Positions 1-8,504 of a stretch of 64,000 bases of DNA are shown here, piece by piece (the stretch's first letter is position 1; the number at the start of each line of letters is the position of its first letter). The DNA comes from Nocardia sp. BMG111209 (GTDB lineage: Bacteria; Actinomycetota; Actinomycetes; Mycobacteriales; Mycobacteriaceae): NCBI RefSeq assembly GCF_000381925.1, contig NZ_KB907307.1:2852001-2916000 (forward strand), read 5' to 3'. Both the position numbers and the translations under genes were made by a program. Under the pieces are notes generated by a model. The model was not told the DNA's origin, did not search any database, and saw nothing but the letters and a program-made list of their open reading frames with translations.

Positions 1-884
1 TCGTAGAAGCGATCTCCGGCGCCGGCGGCGCGGAACGCGACCGTCCGTGCCATACCCGCCGACCAGTGCTGCACATTGAGCCGGCCGATATAGGGCAGGT
101 CGATGTGGTCGGTGAACCGGCCGGTGATGTCGGCGTACAGCTCGGCCACCGAGAGGATCACATCGGCCGGATCGCGATGGGTCATCACGAAGCGCGCGTC
201 GGGGAAGGCCGTGTCCAGATATTTCAGGAACAGCACGTGCGAGGGGCATTTCAGCCGCCACGGCCGCTGCGGCTCACCCCATTGCAGCAGCTTCATGACC
301 CGGCGCTGATAGGCGAACGTCGAGGTGAGGTCGGCGTCGAGCAACCAGCTCGAATAGGACGGGATCTGCGCGTAGGCGTGGAAGATGTGCGATTTGAAGT
401 CCAGCGCCATCAGGTCGTGGCATTCCATCGGACCGTGCTTGTCGACCGGTACGTGGTAGCGGGTGCCGACCATCTCGCCCTTGTCCGGCGGGATGCGCGG
501 ATCGACACCCGTCACGGTGGACGGCGGCGGGCAGGGCTGCGATGATTCCCAGCGCCGGATGTACCGCACGGCCGGGTCCTGGGCCAGCAGCACCGACAGT
601 GCCGTGGAGCCGGTGCGCGGCAGGCCCAGCCCGATCACCGGCGCCACGATCTGCCCGTCGTCGATCTCGGGATGGCGCCGGTACCAGTCCTCCACCTGCA
701 ACCGCTGGCTCAGGTGCAGCACGATCCGGTCGTACAGGAATTTCTCGCCGGTGGCGTTGAGCCGCGCCTCGCGCGCCAGCGAATCCAGCAGGATCCCGAG
801 GCCCTCGCGGAACGAGTCGTCGCCGAAATCGTACAGATCCGTTTGCGCCACAGCGCTTTTCAGCATGTCGTCGATCGTCGGCAC
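1..884 (-). CDS. Sulfotransferase family protein (C-terminus cut by window edge)
   Basis: This looks like a PAPS-dependent sulfotransferase of the bacterial Sulfotransfer_3 type, which would move a sulfuryl group from PAPS to a hydroxyl acceptor in the cytoplasm. The GLPRTGST segment at about residues 87-94 is the 5'-phosphosulfate-binding loop, and a later RFVMTHRDPADV segment fits the 3'-phosphate-binding region. About 294 residues are visible and the C-terminus lies beyond base 1. The GTG start lies just downstream of the SDR stop (TGA-CCG-GTG), so the two genes are almost certainly co-transcribed. An ATG six codons further in is the alternative start. The acceptor substrate is unknown. 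Confidence 0.85.
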   Translation of the reverse strand, partial: MPTIDDMLKSAVAQTDLYDFGDDSFREGLGILLDSLAREARLNATGEKFLYDRIVLHLSQRLQVEDWYRRHPEIDDGQIVAPVIGLGLPRTGSTALSVLLAQDPAVRYIRRWESSQPCPPPSTVTGVDPRIPPDKGEMVGTRYHVPVDKHGPMECHDLMALDFKSHIFHAYAQIPSYSSWLLDADLTSTFAYQRRVMKLLQWGEPQRPWRLKCPSHVLFLKYLDTAFPDARFVMTHRDPADVILSVAELYADITGRFTDHIDLPYIGRLNVQHWSAGMARTVAFRAAGAGDRFY

Positions 885-887
885 CGG

Positions 888-1760
888 TCAGCCCATCCAC
901 TGTCCGCCGGCGACGTCGATCGTCTGCCCGCACATGTAGCTCGCCGCTTCCGAGGCGAGGAAGGCCACCACGTTCGCGACCTCCTCGGGCAGCGCGGCGC
1001 GGCCGAGCTGGACCCGCTCGGTGATCGACTCGGCGATGGCGTCGCGGCCGGCCCGCTCGGCATCGTTGGCCGGATTCAGCAGGTACCGCTTCATATCGTC
1101 CTTGAGCATGATGCCCGGACCCACCGCCATCACGCTGATACCCCGCGAGGAGTACTCGTGCGCGAGGTTGCGGGTGAAGCCGATGACGCCCGCCTTGCAT
1201 GCGGAGTACACCGTCAATCCGGACTGCTGCACCCGGCCGGCGACCGCGCCGATGTTGATGATCTTGCCCGAACCCTGCGGCAGCAGATGTTCCAGCGCGG
1301 CGTGCGCGCCGTACATCATCATGGTCAGGCTGCCCAGCACGGTCATGTCGATATCCGCTTTGCTGTGCCGGTCGAACGCGCCGGCGGTCACCATGACCGG
1401 GTTGTTGATCATGATGTCGAATCCGCCGAGCGCGTCCCGGCTGTCCGCGACGGCGCGATGCACCTGATCCCAGTCGGACATGTCGGCCCTGATCGGGACC
1501 GTGCGCACACCCCAGCGCTGCTCGATCTCCTTCGCCCGGCGCTCGACCTTCTCGAACGTCCGCCCGACCAGCGCGATATCCGCGCCGCAGCCGGCGAGCC
1601 GGGTCGCGATCGCGTGCCCCAAGCCGTCACCGCCGGCACCGGTGACGACCGCTACCTTGCCGCGCAGATCCAGCAGATCGCTCACCCGCTTGTCGACAAT
1701 GTGATAAGGCAACCGGTCGAAACCCAATATCTGGGACCAGTCCTGTTCCCGAGTCTCCAT
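888..1760 (-). CDS. SDR family oxidoreductase lacking the usual catalytic serine
   Basis: This is a short-chain dehydrogenase/reductase of 290 residues with an N-terminal extension of about 30 residues. The nucleotide-binding TGAGGDGLG motif follows a typical first strand, and YSACK supplies the YxxxK pair. Two hallmark positions differ from the family: NNAG reads NNPV, and the segment that normally carries the catalytic Ser about 13 residues before the Tyr reads IGAVAG with no Ser. The enzyme may therefore be altered in activity or have a special role. It is first in a two-gene unit with the sulfotransferase and diverges from the LysR gene. The substrate cannot be inferred. Confidence 0.88.
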   Translation of the reverse strand: METREQDWSQILGFDRLPYHIVDKRVSDLLDLRGKVAVVTGAGGDGLGHAIATRLAGCGADIALVGRTFEKVERRAKEIEQRWGVRTVPIRADMSDWDQVHRAVADSRDALGGFDIMINNPVMVTAGAFDRHSKADIDMTVLGSLTMMMYGAHAALEHLLPQGSGKIINIGAVAGRVQQSGLTVYSACKAGVIGFTRNLAHEYSSRGISVMAVGPGIMLKDDMKRYLLNPANDAERAGRDAIAESITERVQLGRAALPEEVANVVAFLASEAASYMCGQTIDVAGGQWMG

Positions 1761-1801
1761 GGGGACTCCTCTCCCGCTCCGTCATTGGAGCGCATCCGGA
1801 T

Positions 1802-1832
1802 CATCGGGCGTGGAATGCGGATTCGCCCGATG
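1802..1832. promoter_or_regulatory. Inverted repeat between SDR and LysR genes (candidate LysR operator)
   Basis: CATCGGGCG and CGCCCGATG form perfect 9-bp arms around a 13-base spacer. They lie in the 179-bp gap between the divergent SDR and LysR genes. LysR-type regulators usually bind such dyads in the shared promoter of a divergent target, so this is a reasonable operator. No binding evidence exists. Confidence 0.45.
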
Positions 1833-1939
1833 CGGCAGATCCTGTGGTGGAAGATTAGGACTCGGGACTTTTCACCGGCCAATACTGATTTCGGCGGACA
1901 GTCATATCATCGCGTTATGTCACGTGTTACCGTGCGGCG

Positions 1940-2893
1940 ATGGACACCCATCGGCTGAAGTACTTCCTGCGGATCGCCGAGGAGGGTTCGATGACCCGGG
2001 CCGCGACGGTCCTGGGTGTCGCCCAGCCGGCCCTGAGCCGCCAGATCCGGCTGCTCGAGGAGGAACTCGGCATCATGCTGTTCCACCGGACCCGGCGCGG
2101 GGTGGAACTCACCGAGGACGGCGAACGGCTGCGCGCCTCCACCGCCGGACCGCTGCGTCAGCTGGAGCTGGCGCTGCACTACGCGGGATCGCCGCTGGCG
2201 CGGATCGAGCGCGCGCTGCATCTGGGCATGCTGCCGACCGTCGCGCCGCTTTTGGCCGGTCCGCTGCTGATCGGCCTGCGCGCGGCGTTCCCGAAGGTGA
2301 ACGTGCATCTGACCGTTGCCGGGGCGGGCACCCTCATCGAGGAGATGCTGCGCGGCCGGATCGACTCGGCGCTGATCAATCAGGTGACCGACGAACGGCT
2401 GTTCGCCCGCGATCTGCTGGTGGAGGATCTGGTCGTGATCGGCGGGCCCGGATCGCAACTGCGTCCGGACACGCCGATCACCTTCACCCGGCTGACCGAG
2501 TTGCCGCTGGTGCTGCCCGCCTCGCCGCTCGGTATCGCCGGCACCGTCGAGAACGCGGCGCTGCGGCTGAAGATGCGCGTGCACGCCCCGATCGCGACCG
2601 ACTCGCTGCCGGTGATGCTCGATCTGGTGGAGCGCGGCGAGTCCTACGCGGTGCTGCCGATCTCCGCCTGCGGCCCGGAGATCGCGCGGGAACGGGTGCG
2701 CTGGGCACCGCTGATCGAGCCGGGCCTGACCCAGCACATCGTGGTGGCGGCCTCGGCGCGGATGGATCTCCCGCGCGAATTCGCGTTCAAGGTCGGCGAT
2801 GTGCTGCGCGAGGAGGTCAAACACCTGACCACGTCCGGGACCTGGCCGGCCCGCTTCCTGGCGCCGCGGCCGTGGAATCCGAACTGGGCCTGA
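1940..2893 (+). CDS. LysR-family transcriptional regulator
   Basis: This 317-residue protein opens with a LysR winged helix-turn-helix: residues 1-60 contain AATVLGVAQPALSRQIRLLE followed by LGIMLFHRT. The rest fits the two-lobed inducer-binding domain, and the length is normal for the family. It is divergent from the SDR/sulfotransferase pair, which is the classic arrangement in which the regulator controls the opposite transcript and itself. The ATG start gives a canonical MDTHRLKYFL beginning. The inducer is unknown. A strong bidirectional hairpin follows the gene. Confidence 0.93.
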   Translation: MDTHRLKYFLRIAEEGSMTRAATVLGVAQPALSRQIRLLEEELGIMLFHRTRRGVELTEDGERLRASTAGPLRQLELALHYAGSPLARIERALHLGMLPTVAPLLAGPLLIGLRAAFPKVNVHLTVAGAGTLIEEMLRGRIDSALINQVTDERLFARDLLVEDLVVIGGPGSQLRPDTPITFTRLTELPLVLPASPLGIAGTVENAALRLKMRVHAPIATDSLPVMLDLVERGESYAVLPISACGPEIARERVRWAPLIEPGLTQHIVVAASARMDLPREFAFKVGDVLREEVKHLTTSGTWPARFLAPRPWNPNWA

Positions 2894-2933
2894 GCGCGTC
2901 CTCGTCGAGGCGATAACCGGAACTGATATCTGC

Positions 2934-2984
2934 GGCGGTAATTCCCGGACCCGGTATTCCGGGAACGGTCCGGGAATTGCCGCC
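2934..2984. terminator. Bidirectional hairpin terminator
   Basis: Two 18-base arms (2934-2951 and 2967-2984) pair with only one G-U wobble around a 15-base loop. The hairpin fills the gap between the convergent LysR and RibD/DHFR-like genes, where a shared terminator is expected. No long T-tract follows, as is usual in high-GC actinomycetes. Confidence 0.75.
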
Positions 2985-2991
2985 GGAAGCG

Positions 2992-3564
2992 TCAGCGAAT
3001 CGAATAGCGGACGTAGACCACGCCGGAATCGAAGGACCGGGTTTCCAGCAGTTCGAGATTCACCTGCGCCTTCTCGTGGAACAGCGGGGTACCCGAGCCG
3101 AGGGTCACCGGATGGATCATGATCCGGAATTCGTCGATCAGTCCCATATCGAGGAAGGAATGCACCAGTTTCGGGCTGGCGTAGATCCCGATCGTGCCGC
3201 CCTCCCGCTGTTTCAGCGCGCGCACCTCCTCGGCCACGTTCGCGCCGATCAGCCGGGTGTTGTGCCATTCCGCGGCCGCCAGCGTGGTGGAGAACACGAC
3301 CTTGTCCACGGCGTTGACCCACTCGGCGTGCGTGCGCTCGTTCGCCGAACTCTCCGGCGTCGGCTGCGCCGCCCAGTACCCGTACATGCCGAGATAGGTC
3401 TCGCGGCCGTACATCGCGGTGTCGAAATCGGCCTGGACGTGCTCCTGGACGAAGGTCGCCAGATCCTCGCTGTAACCGCCGAAGGTGAATTCGAATCCGA
3501 GATCCCGGCCCGACGAGGCGTATCCGTCGAGGGTGATGTGTTCCAGGGCCACGACCTTGCGCAT
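2992..3564 (-). CDS. RibD C-terminal / dihydrofolate reductase-like protein
   Basis: This 190-residue protein matches the RibD C-terminal domain family (YyaP/YwjB-like), which has the dihydrofolate reductase fold and is presumed to use NADPH. Family signatures are the MRKVVALEHITLDGY start, the MYGRETYLGM segment near residue 51, a central VFSTTL strand and the GSGTPLF segment near residue 156. The ATG at 3564 is preceded by AAAGGA, which decides the start over the long upstream frame. The real substrate of this family is mostly unknown. It is divergent from the acyl-CoA ligase gene, and nothing ties their functions together. Confidence 0.85.
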   Translation of the reverse strand: MRKVVALEHITLDGYASSGRDLGFEFTFGGYSEDLATFVQEHVQADFDTAMYGRETYLGMYGYWAAQPTPESSANERTHAEWVNAVDKVVFSTTLAAAEWHNTRLIGANVAEEVRALKQREGGTIGIYASPKLVHSFLDMGLIDEFRIMIHPVTLGSGTPLFHEKAQVNLELLETRSFDSGVVYVRYSIR

Positions 3565-3656
3565 GATGCTGTCCTTTCGGTGACGACGGGCCACTCGGCC
3601 CACATCCACTCCTCGAACGAGCCGGGCCGGAATCGACACGCGGCCCGCGATTGTCC

Positions 3657-3686
3657 TTGACGGTGTACAACGGAGGTGTCTAACGT
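3657..3686 (+). promoter_or_regulatory. Possible sigma-70-type promoter for the acyl-CoA ligase
   Basis: TTGACG at 3657-3662 fits a -35 element, and TCTAAC or TAACGT at 3679-3686 could serve as a -10 element at 16-18 bp spacing. The start codon is about 50 bp downstream. The call rests on motif resemblance alone. Confidence 0.3.
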
Positions 3687-3738
3687 CACAGCCGATACCG
3701 ATAAGTGTGTTCGCCGTCGCAATCGAGTTGGGAGTCGC

Positions 3739-5268
3739 ATGTATCCCGGTGCCTATGTTTCCCGATTTCCGGACAAGCCCGCCGCGATCTCGGCGGCGAC
3801 CGGCGAGGCGCTGACCTACCGGGAGCTGGAGGAGAATTCCGCCCGGCTGGCGCGATACCTGCACGACGCCGGGCTGCGGCGCGGCGACCATCTCGCGGTG
3901 ATCGCCGACAACCACCCGCGGGTGTTCGAGATCTATTGGGCGGCACTGCGATCGGGGCTCTACATCACCGCCGTCAACAGCCACCTGACCGCCGACGAGG
4001 CGGCCTACATCGTCGACGATTGCGGCGCACAGGCTCTCGTCGTCGGCGCGACCCTCGCGCCGCTGGTGGAGAAGGTCCTCGACGGCGCCCCGCAGGCGCG
4101 AATTCGCTTGGCGTACCACGGTTCCGTACCGGGCTACGAATCGTACGAACAGGCGCTGGCGAGTGTGCCGCCGGAGCCGCTGCCGCGGCAGCCGCGCGGC
4201 GGCGACATGCTGTACTCCTCGGGAACCACGGGGCGGCCCAAGGGGATCAAACAGCCGCTGCCCGACCGCGAGGTGCACGAGCCGGGCGATCCCTACGTCG
4301 CGATCTTCGGGCCGCAGTACGGGTTCGACCCCGACACCGTCTATCTCTCGCCCGCGCCGATCTACCACGCGGCGCCGCTGCGCTTCGGCGGCGTGGTGCA
4401 GGCGCTCGGCGGCACCGTGGTGCTGATGGACCGGTTCGACGCCGAGGGGGCGCTCGCCGCGATCGAGCGGTACCGGGTCACGCACAGCCAGTGGGTGCCG
4501 ACCATGTTCGTGCGAATGCTGAAGCTGGACAAGGATGTTCGCGAACGCTACGACCTGTCGAGCCTGAAGGTGGCGGTCCACGCCGCGGCGCCGTGCCCGG
4601 TGGAGGTCAAGCAGGCGATGATCGACTGGTGGGGCCCGGTGCTGTACGAGTACTACGCCTCCACCGAGGGCAACGGCGGCACCTTCATCTCCAGCCCGGA
4701 ATGGCTCGCCAAACCCGGATCGGTGGGCCGGGCGGGCATCGGCATCCTGCATATCTGCGCCGACGACGGCACCGAACTGCCCACCGGCGAGACGGGGCTG
4801 ATCTACTTCGAGCGCGAGGGCTGGCCGTTCGAATATCACAACGCCCCGGCCAAATCCGCGGAGTCGCGGCATCCGGCGCATCCGCTGTGGACCACCACCG
4901 GCGATGTGGGCTACGTGGACGCCGACGGATATCTGTACCTCACCGATCGCAAGGCGTTCATGATCATCTCCGGCGGGGTGAACATCTATCCGCAGGAGAT
5001 CGAGAACGCGCTGGCCCTGCATCCGGCCGTATTCGACGTCGCCGTGATCGGCGTGCCCGATCCGGAGATGGGCGAATCGGTGCTCGCCGTGGTGGAACCC
5101 GCGCCCGGCGCCGAGCCCGGCCCGGAGCTTGCCGAACAGTTTCGCGGCTATCTGCGCGAGCGGATCGCGCACTACAAGGTGCCGCGGCGGTTCGAATTCG
5201 ATCGCGAACTGCCCCGCACACCCACCGGGAAGCTGGTGAAGGGCAAGCTGCGCGAGCGGTTCCACTGA
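3739..5268 (+). CDS. AMP-dependent acyl-CoA synthetase/ligase
   Basis: This 509-residue member of the ANL (acyl-AMP ligase) superfamily would activate a carboxylic acid with ATP and then load it onto CoA. The P-loop-like YSSGTTGRPKG motif lies near residue 160, the adenylate-binding YYASTEG segment near 305, and the hinge region TDRKAFMIISGGVNIYP near 400. The catalytic C-terminal lysine is in PTGKLVKGK. A GGAG Shine-Dalgarno five bases upstream supports ATG 3739 rather than the upstream in-frame start. The substrate is unknown; FadD-type or aromatic acids are both possible. The neighbouring dienelactone-hydrolase-like gene follows in the same direction. Confidence 0.9.
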   Translation: MYPGAYVSRFPDKPAAISAATGEALTYRELEENSARLARYLHDAGLRRGDHLAVIADNHPRVFEIYWAALRSGLYITAVNSHLTADEAAYIVDDCGAQALVVGATLAPLVEKVLDGAPQARIRLAYHGSVPGYESYEQALASVPPEPLPRQPRGGDMLYSSGTTGRPKGIKQPLPDREVHEPGDPYVAIFGPQYGFDPDTVYLSPAPIYHAAPLRFGGVVQALGGTVVLMDRFDAEGALAAIERYRVTHSQWVPTMFVRMLKLDKDVRERYDLSSLKVAVHAAAPCPVEVKQAMIDWWGPVLYEYYASTEGNGGTFISSPEWLAKPGSVGRAGIGILHICADDGTELPTGETGLIYFEREGWPFEYHNAPAKSAESRHPAHPLWTTTGDVGYVDADGYLYLTDRKAFMIISGGVNIYPQEIENALALHPAVFDVAVIGVPDPEMGESVLAVVEPAPGAEPGPELAEQFRGYLRERIAHYKVPRRFEFDRELPRTPTGKLVKGKLRERFH

Positions 5269-5285
5269 TCCGGCTGCGTATTGAG

Positions 5286-5304
5286 ATTCTCCGATTCAGA
5301 GAAT
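5286..5304. promoter_or_regulatory. ATTCTC-N7-GAGAAT inverted repeat
   Basis: ATTCTC (5286-5291) and GAGAAT (5299-5304) form 6-bp perfect arms between the ligase gene and the dienelactone-hydrolase-like gene, about 57 bp before the GTG start. The half-site resembles the TGAGAAT boxes found near 36.2 and 37.8 kb. A shared regulator is possible but unproven. Confidence 0.35.
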
Positions 5305-5360
5305 TAGACTCTCGTCGGAGCTCGTGTGATCGAGCTCGCAGGTGACGGAGGAGTGGATCG

Positions 5361-6077
5361 GTGACGGAATTCGCGGCGGTGCCGCTGCATCACGACGGAG
5401 CGGATCTGATCGGGGGGCTGATCGTCCCGGAAGGTCCCGGACCGCATCCCGGCGTACTGGTCGTCCACACCGCGCACGGGCCGAACGACATGATGCGCGA
5501 GCGGGCCGCGCGGCTGGCCCGGCTCGGCTACGCCGCCCTGGTGGTCGACATGTACGGCGGCGGCCGGGAACACCGGTCGGCCGAGGCGGCGGGCGGGCCG
5601 TTCGCCGAGCTGGTCAGCCGGCCGGAGCGGCTGCGCGAGCGGATCGTGGCCTGGCACGCGGCGCTGGCCGCCCGGCCCGAGGTGGACGCGGCGCGGACCG
5701 CGGCGATCGGCTTCTGCTTCGGTGGCAAGTGCACGCTGGAACTGGCCCGCAGCGGGGCGGAGGTACGCGCGGTGGTGAGCTATCACGGCCTGCTGGGCAG
5801 CGACCGGCCCGCCGAATCGGGGGCGGTGCGCGCACATGTGGCGGTGTACGCCGGCGCGCTGGATCCCTATGCGCCGCGGGCGGATATCGAGAAGCTCGAA
5901 CGTGAGCTGGCCGACGCGGGCGCCGACTACACCCTGACCGTATTCCAGGGTGCCGCACACGGATTCACCGATCCCGACGCGGACGCGATGGGCCGCGAGG
6001 GCATCTCCTACCATGCCGGGGCCGACGCGCTGTCCTGGGCCGGGACGGTGGCGCTGCTCGAAACCGCCCTCGCCTGA
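5361..6077 (+). CDS. Dienelactone hydrolase family protein
   Basis: This is an alpha/beta hydrolase of the dienelactone hydrolase family, 238 residues, close to the usual length. The nucleophile elbow GFCFGG carries the Cys typical of this family in place of Ser. A likely acid lies in AGALDPY, and the His is in AAHGF near the C-terminus. Dienelactone hydrolases open the lactone in chlorocatechol catabolism, but many relatives have other ester or lactone substrates and no ring-cleavage genes are nearby. The GTG start has a GGAGGAG ribosome-binding site. Confidence 0.88.
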   Translation: MTEFAAVPLHHDGADLIGGLIVPEGPGPHPGVLVVHTAHGPNDMMRERAARLARLGYAALVVDMYGGGREHRSAEAAGGPFAELVSRPERLRERIVAWHAALAARPEVDAARTAAIGFCFGGKCTLELARSGAEVRAVVSYHGLLGSDRPAESGAVRAHVAVYAGALDPYAPRADIEKLERELADAGADYTLTVFQGAAHGFTDPDADAMGREGISYHAGADALSWAGTVALLETALA

Positions 6078-6084
6078 GGCGATT

Positions 6085-6120
6085 CCACGGCGCCGCGCGA
6101 AAGATCGGGCGGCGCTGTGG
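6085..6120. terminator. Hairpin between convergent genes
   Basis: CCACGGCGCCG and CGGCGCTGTGG pair over 11 positions with one wobble around a 14-base loop. The hairpin lies between the plus-strand hydrolase gene and the minus-strand TetR gene, so it could terminate both transcripts. Confidence 0.55.
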
Positions 6121-6145
6121 GTTCCGGGCGGCGCGGGGATTCCGG

Positions 6146-6784
6146 TCAGCCGGGGCTGCCGCCGAGGGCGGACAGGCAGAACGCCCAGAGGTCGTCCGGC
6201 AGGGTCGCCGGCGGCTGTGCGGCGTACGCGTAGTGGTGGTAGACCGATCGGACCAGCTCGTTGACGAACCAGGCGGCCCGCTCCGGATCGGCGGGCCGCA
6301 ATTTGCCCGCGGCCACACCCTTCTGGATCTCGCCGAGCAGCAGCGCCGCGAACGGCCGCACCGCCTCGGCCATCTCGTCCGGGAAATTCTGCTGCAGCCG
6401 CCAGTGCGTGGAGACGATGAAGCGGGCCGTGGCCTTGTCGTCGCCCTCCGCGTCCAGTGAGCGCAGCGTGGAGGTGATGTAGTAGCGCAGCCGGGCGATC
6501 GGATCCGGCAGATCGCGCGCGTCCTCCACCGAGCGGACGCACCCGGCGGCGATCATCTCCGCGAACACCGCCAGCAGCAGCTGATCCTTGCTCGCGAAGT
6601 ACCGGTAGAAGGTCTGCAACGCGACCCCGGCCTCCTTCACCAGCTCCTGGGTGGTGAAGGCGTCCCCCTTCTGCAGAACCAACCGGTGCGCGGCGTCCAG
6701 GATCAGGCTCGCCTGCTGCATGCTGCGGCTGCGGGTCCGCCGCACGGCGGGCGACCGGTCCGCGGCTTTCTCGGCCCACGACAT
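6146..6784 (-). CDS. TetR-family transcriptional regulator
   Basis: This 212-residue protein has a TetR N-terminal helix-turn-helix, with TTQELVKEAGVALQTFYRYFASKDQLLLAV at roughly residues 45-75. A C-terminal helical ligand-binding domain follows. The frame is open further upstream, but MSWAEKAADRSP starts a normal-length protein 20 bp after the preceding reductase gene. It is the last gene of the ten-gene catabolic operon, which makes it a likely local repressor, although the operator candidates lie near 15.2 kb at the other end of the operon. Confidence 0.9.
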   Translation of the reverse strand: MSWAEKAADRSPAVRRTRSRSMQQASLILDAAHRLVLQKGDAFTTQELVKEAGVALQTFYRYFASKDQLLLAVFAEMIAAGCVRSVEDARDLPDPIARLRYYITSTLRSLDAEGDDKATARFIVSTHWRLQQNFPDEMAEAVRPFAALLLGEIQKGVAAGKLRPADPERAAWFVNELVRSVYHHYAYAAQPPATLPDDLWAFCLSALGGSPG

Positions 6785-6804
6785 CCGAGATATGCTAGCG
6801 GGCC

Positions 6805-7239
6805 TCACGGCGGGGTGAGCACGACGACCGGTATCGGGCGGTCGGTGCGCGCCTGATAGGAGTCGTAGTTCGGCCACACCTCGGTCATGATCGACCACAG
6901 CCGCGACTTCTCGTCGTCGCGGGCGGTCCGCGCCACCACCGGGATGTGCCGGTCGCGCACCTGGATCTCGGCCTCCGGATGGGCCGTGAGATTGCGATAC
7001 CACTCCGGATGCTCCGGCGCGCCGCCCTTCGAGGCCACGATCAGGTAGTCGTCCCCGTCCCGGCCGAAGATCAGCGCCGAGGTGCGCGGCCGGCCGCTGC
7101 GGCGGCCGGTGGCGGTCAGCAGCAGGATCGGCACGCCGTTCCAGATATAGCCGCGCTCGCCGCCGGATTCCCGGTAGGCGCGCACGTGCTCGTCGCCGCG
7201 CAGGCTGAGATCCGGTGGACTGTAGGGCTTTTCGGACAT
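6805..7239 (-). CDS. Nitroreductase-family deazaflavin (F420)-dependent oxidoreductase
   Basis: This 144-residue protein resembles the DDN/Rv3547 family of actinobacterial split-barrel reductases, which bind F420. Typical features are the ILLLTATGRRSGRPRTSALIF core, the YLIVASKGGAPEHPEWYRNL segment and the C-terminal IPVVVLTP end. The ATG is preceded by GAGGAG. Some relatives reduce quinones or nitro drugs; others use FMN or heme-degradation intermediates. Its place after the P450 gene in a catabolic operon suggests a reductive step or redox support, which is an inference. Confidence 0.87.
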   Translation of the reverse strand: MSEKPYSPPDLSLRGDEHVRAYRESGGERGYIWNGVPILLLTATGRRSGRPRTSALIFGRDGDDYLIVASKGGAPEHPEWYRNLTAHPEAEIQVRDRHIPVVARTARDDEKSRLWSIMTEVWPNYDSYQARTDRPIPVVVLTPP

Positions 7240-7265
7240 CACGACTCCTCGTTGGCGGATGCGGG

Positions 7266-8504
7266 TCAGTCGAAGCGGACGGGGATGGCGGTGGCGCCGC
7301 GCTCGTACATGCCGATCAGGCGCGGCGGTTCCGCGTCGGGATCCAGCCGCAGATTCGGCAGCCGATCCAGCAATGCCCCGATGCCGGTGAGCATCTCGGC
7401 CCGCGCCACATGCATGCCGAGGCAGGTGTGCGGGCCGCTGCCGAAGGCCAGCGACGGTTTCGGCGGGCGGGTGATGTCGTACTCGTCCGGGCGATCCCAG
7501 CGATCCGGATCGCGGTTGGCGGCGCCGAGGCACAGGTGCAGCACCGCGCCGGCCGGTAGCCGCGTGCCGTGGAATTCGGTGTCGGCGGTGACGAATCGGG
7601 AGAACATCGGATCGGTCGGCGACCAGCGCAGCGCCTCCTCGATCGCCGGGCGCAGCAGCCGCCGGTCCGCGTGCACCGCCCGCAGCACCTCCGGCCGTTG
7701 CAGCAGCGCGGTCAAGGTGATGCCCATCTGCTTCCAGGTGGTGCCCGACCCGGCGGTGAGCAACAGCACCGAGAACGAGTAGATCTCGTCGTCGGACAGC
7801 CGGTGCGTGACGCCGTCGTCGTCGGTGTACTCCGCCTGCACCAGCACACTGATCAGGTCGTCGGCCGGCTGTTCGCGGCGCGCGGCGACGATCGGGGCGA
7901 GGATCTCCACCACCGCTCCCGGGCGGCGCAACGCCGCGCGGATGTCGAGCGCCTGCGCCACCGGGACACCGAAACTGCCGGTGATGGTGAGCACCGGGAT
8001 CGCCGCGCAGAAGTCGACATTCAGCTCCGCGCGGCCGTGCCCGGCGATCTCGTCGATCAGCGCGTGCACCGTCTCCTCGATCCAATTGCGAATCCACCAT
8101 TGGGCTTTCGCCGGGACGAAGGACGGCTGCACCAGCCCGCGATAGCGCCGGTGCTGCGCGCCGCCCATCACCAGCATACTGCTGTCGGTGCCGATCGCAC
8201 CGGTCGCGCCGACGGCGTCCGGGGAGGAGGCGAAGGTCACCGGGTCGCGGTAGGCGGCACTGCACACCTCGTAGCCGAAGGCCGCGAAGTGCGGCCGGTC
8301 CGGATGCGGAAGTCCTTGGAACACCAGCGGTTCCGCGACGCCGGTGAGTTCGTGCACGGTGCCCGCGTGCACCGGCGCCTGCTCCCGCAGCCGGTGCCAG
8401 GCCGGATAGGGATCGTCGGAATATCCGCCGCCGGTCTGCACCAGGAACGAGCCGCGCAGATCGAAAAGCTCACGGACGCGGGAGATGTCGAGTGTGGTGG
8501 TCAT
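7266..8504 (-). CDS. Cytochrome P450
   Basis: This 412-residue soluble bacterial P450 carries all class hallmarks: the I-helix TAGSGTT oxygen-activation motif, the K-helix EEALR (ExxR) motif, and the heme-ligand loop FGSGPHTCLG with Cys at about residue 361. It would hydroxylate a hydrophobic substrate using electrons from the ferredoxin encoded two genes upstream. No ferredoxin reductase is nearby. The start overlaps the SDR stop by four bases (ATGA), which indicates translational coupling. The CYP family cannot be assigned from sequence reading alone. Confidence 0.95.
   Translation of the reverse strand: MTTTLDISRVRELFDLRGSFLVQTGGGYSDDPYPAWHRLREQAPVHAGTVHELTGVAEPLVFQGLPHPDRPHFAAFGYEVCSAAYRDPVTFASSPDAVGATGAIGTDSSMLVMGGAQHRRYRGLVQPSFVPAKAQWWIRNWIEETVHALIDEIAGHGRAELNVDFCAAIPVLTITGSFGVPVAQALDIRAALRRPGAVVEILAPIVAARREQPADDLISVLVQAEYTDDDGVTHRLSDDEIYSFSVLLLTAGSGTTWKQMGITLTALLQRPEVLRAVHADRRLLRPAIEEALRWSPTDPMFSRFVTADTEFHGTRLPAGAVLHLCLGAANRDPDRWDRPDEYDITRPPKPSLAFGSGPHTCLGMHVARAEMLTGIGALLDRLPNLRLDPDAEPPRLIGMYERGATAIPVRFD

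Noticed and set aside
2992..5265. 757-codon minus-strand frame ending in the RibD/DHFR-like gene
   Set aside because: The upstream 567 codons mirror the plus-strand acyl-CoA ligase. The real start at 3564 has a Shine-Dalgarno.
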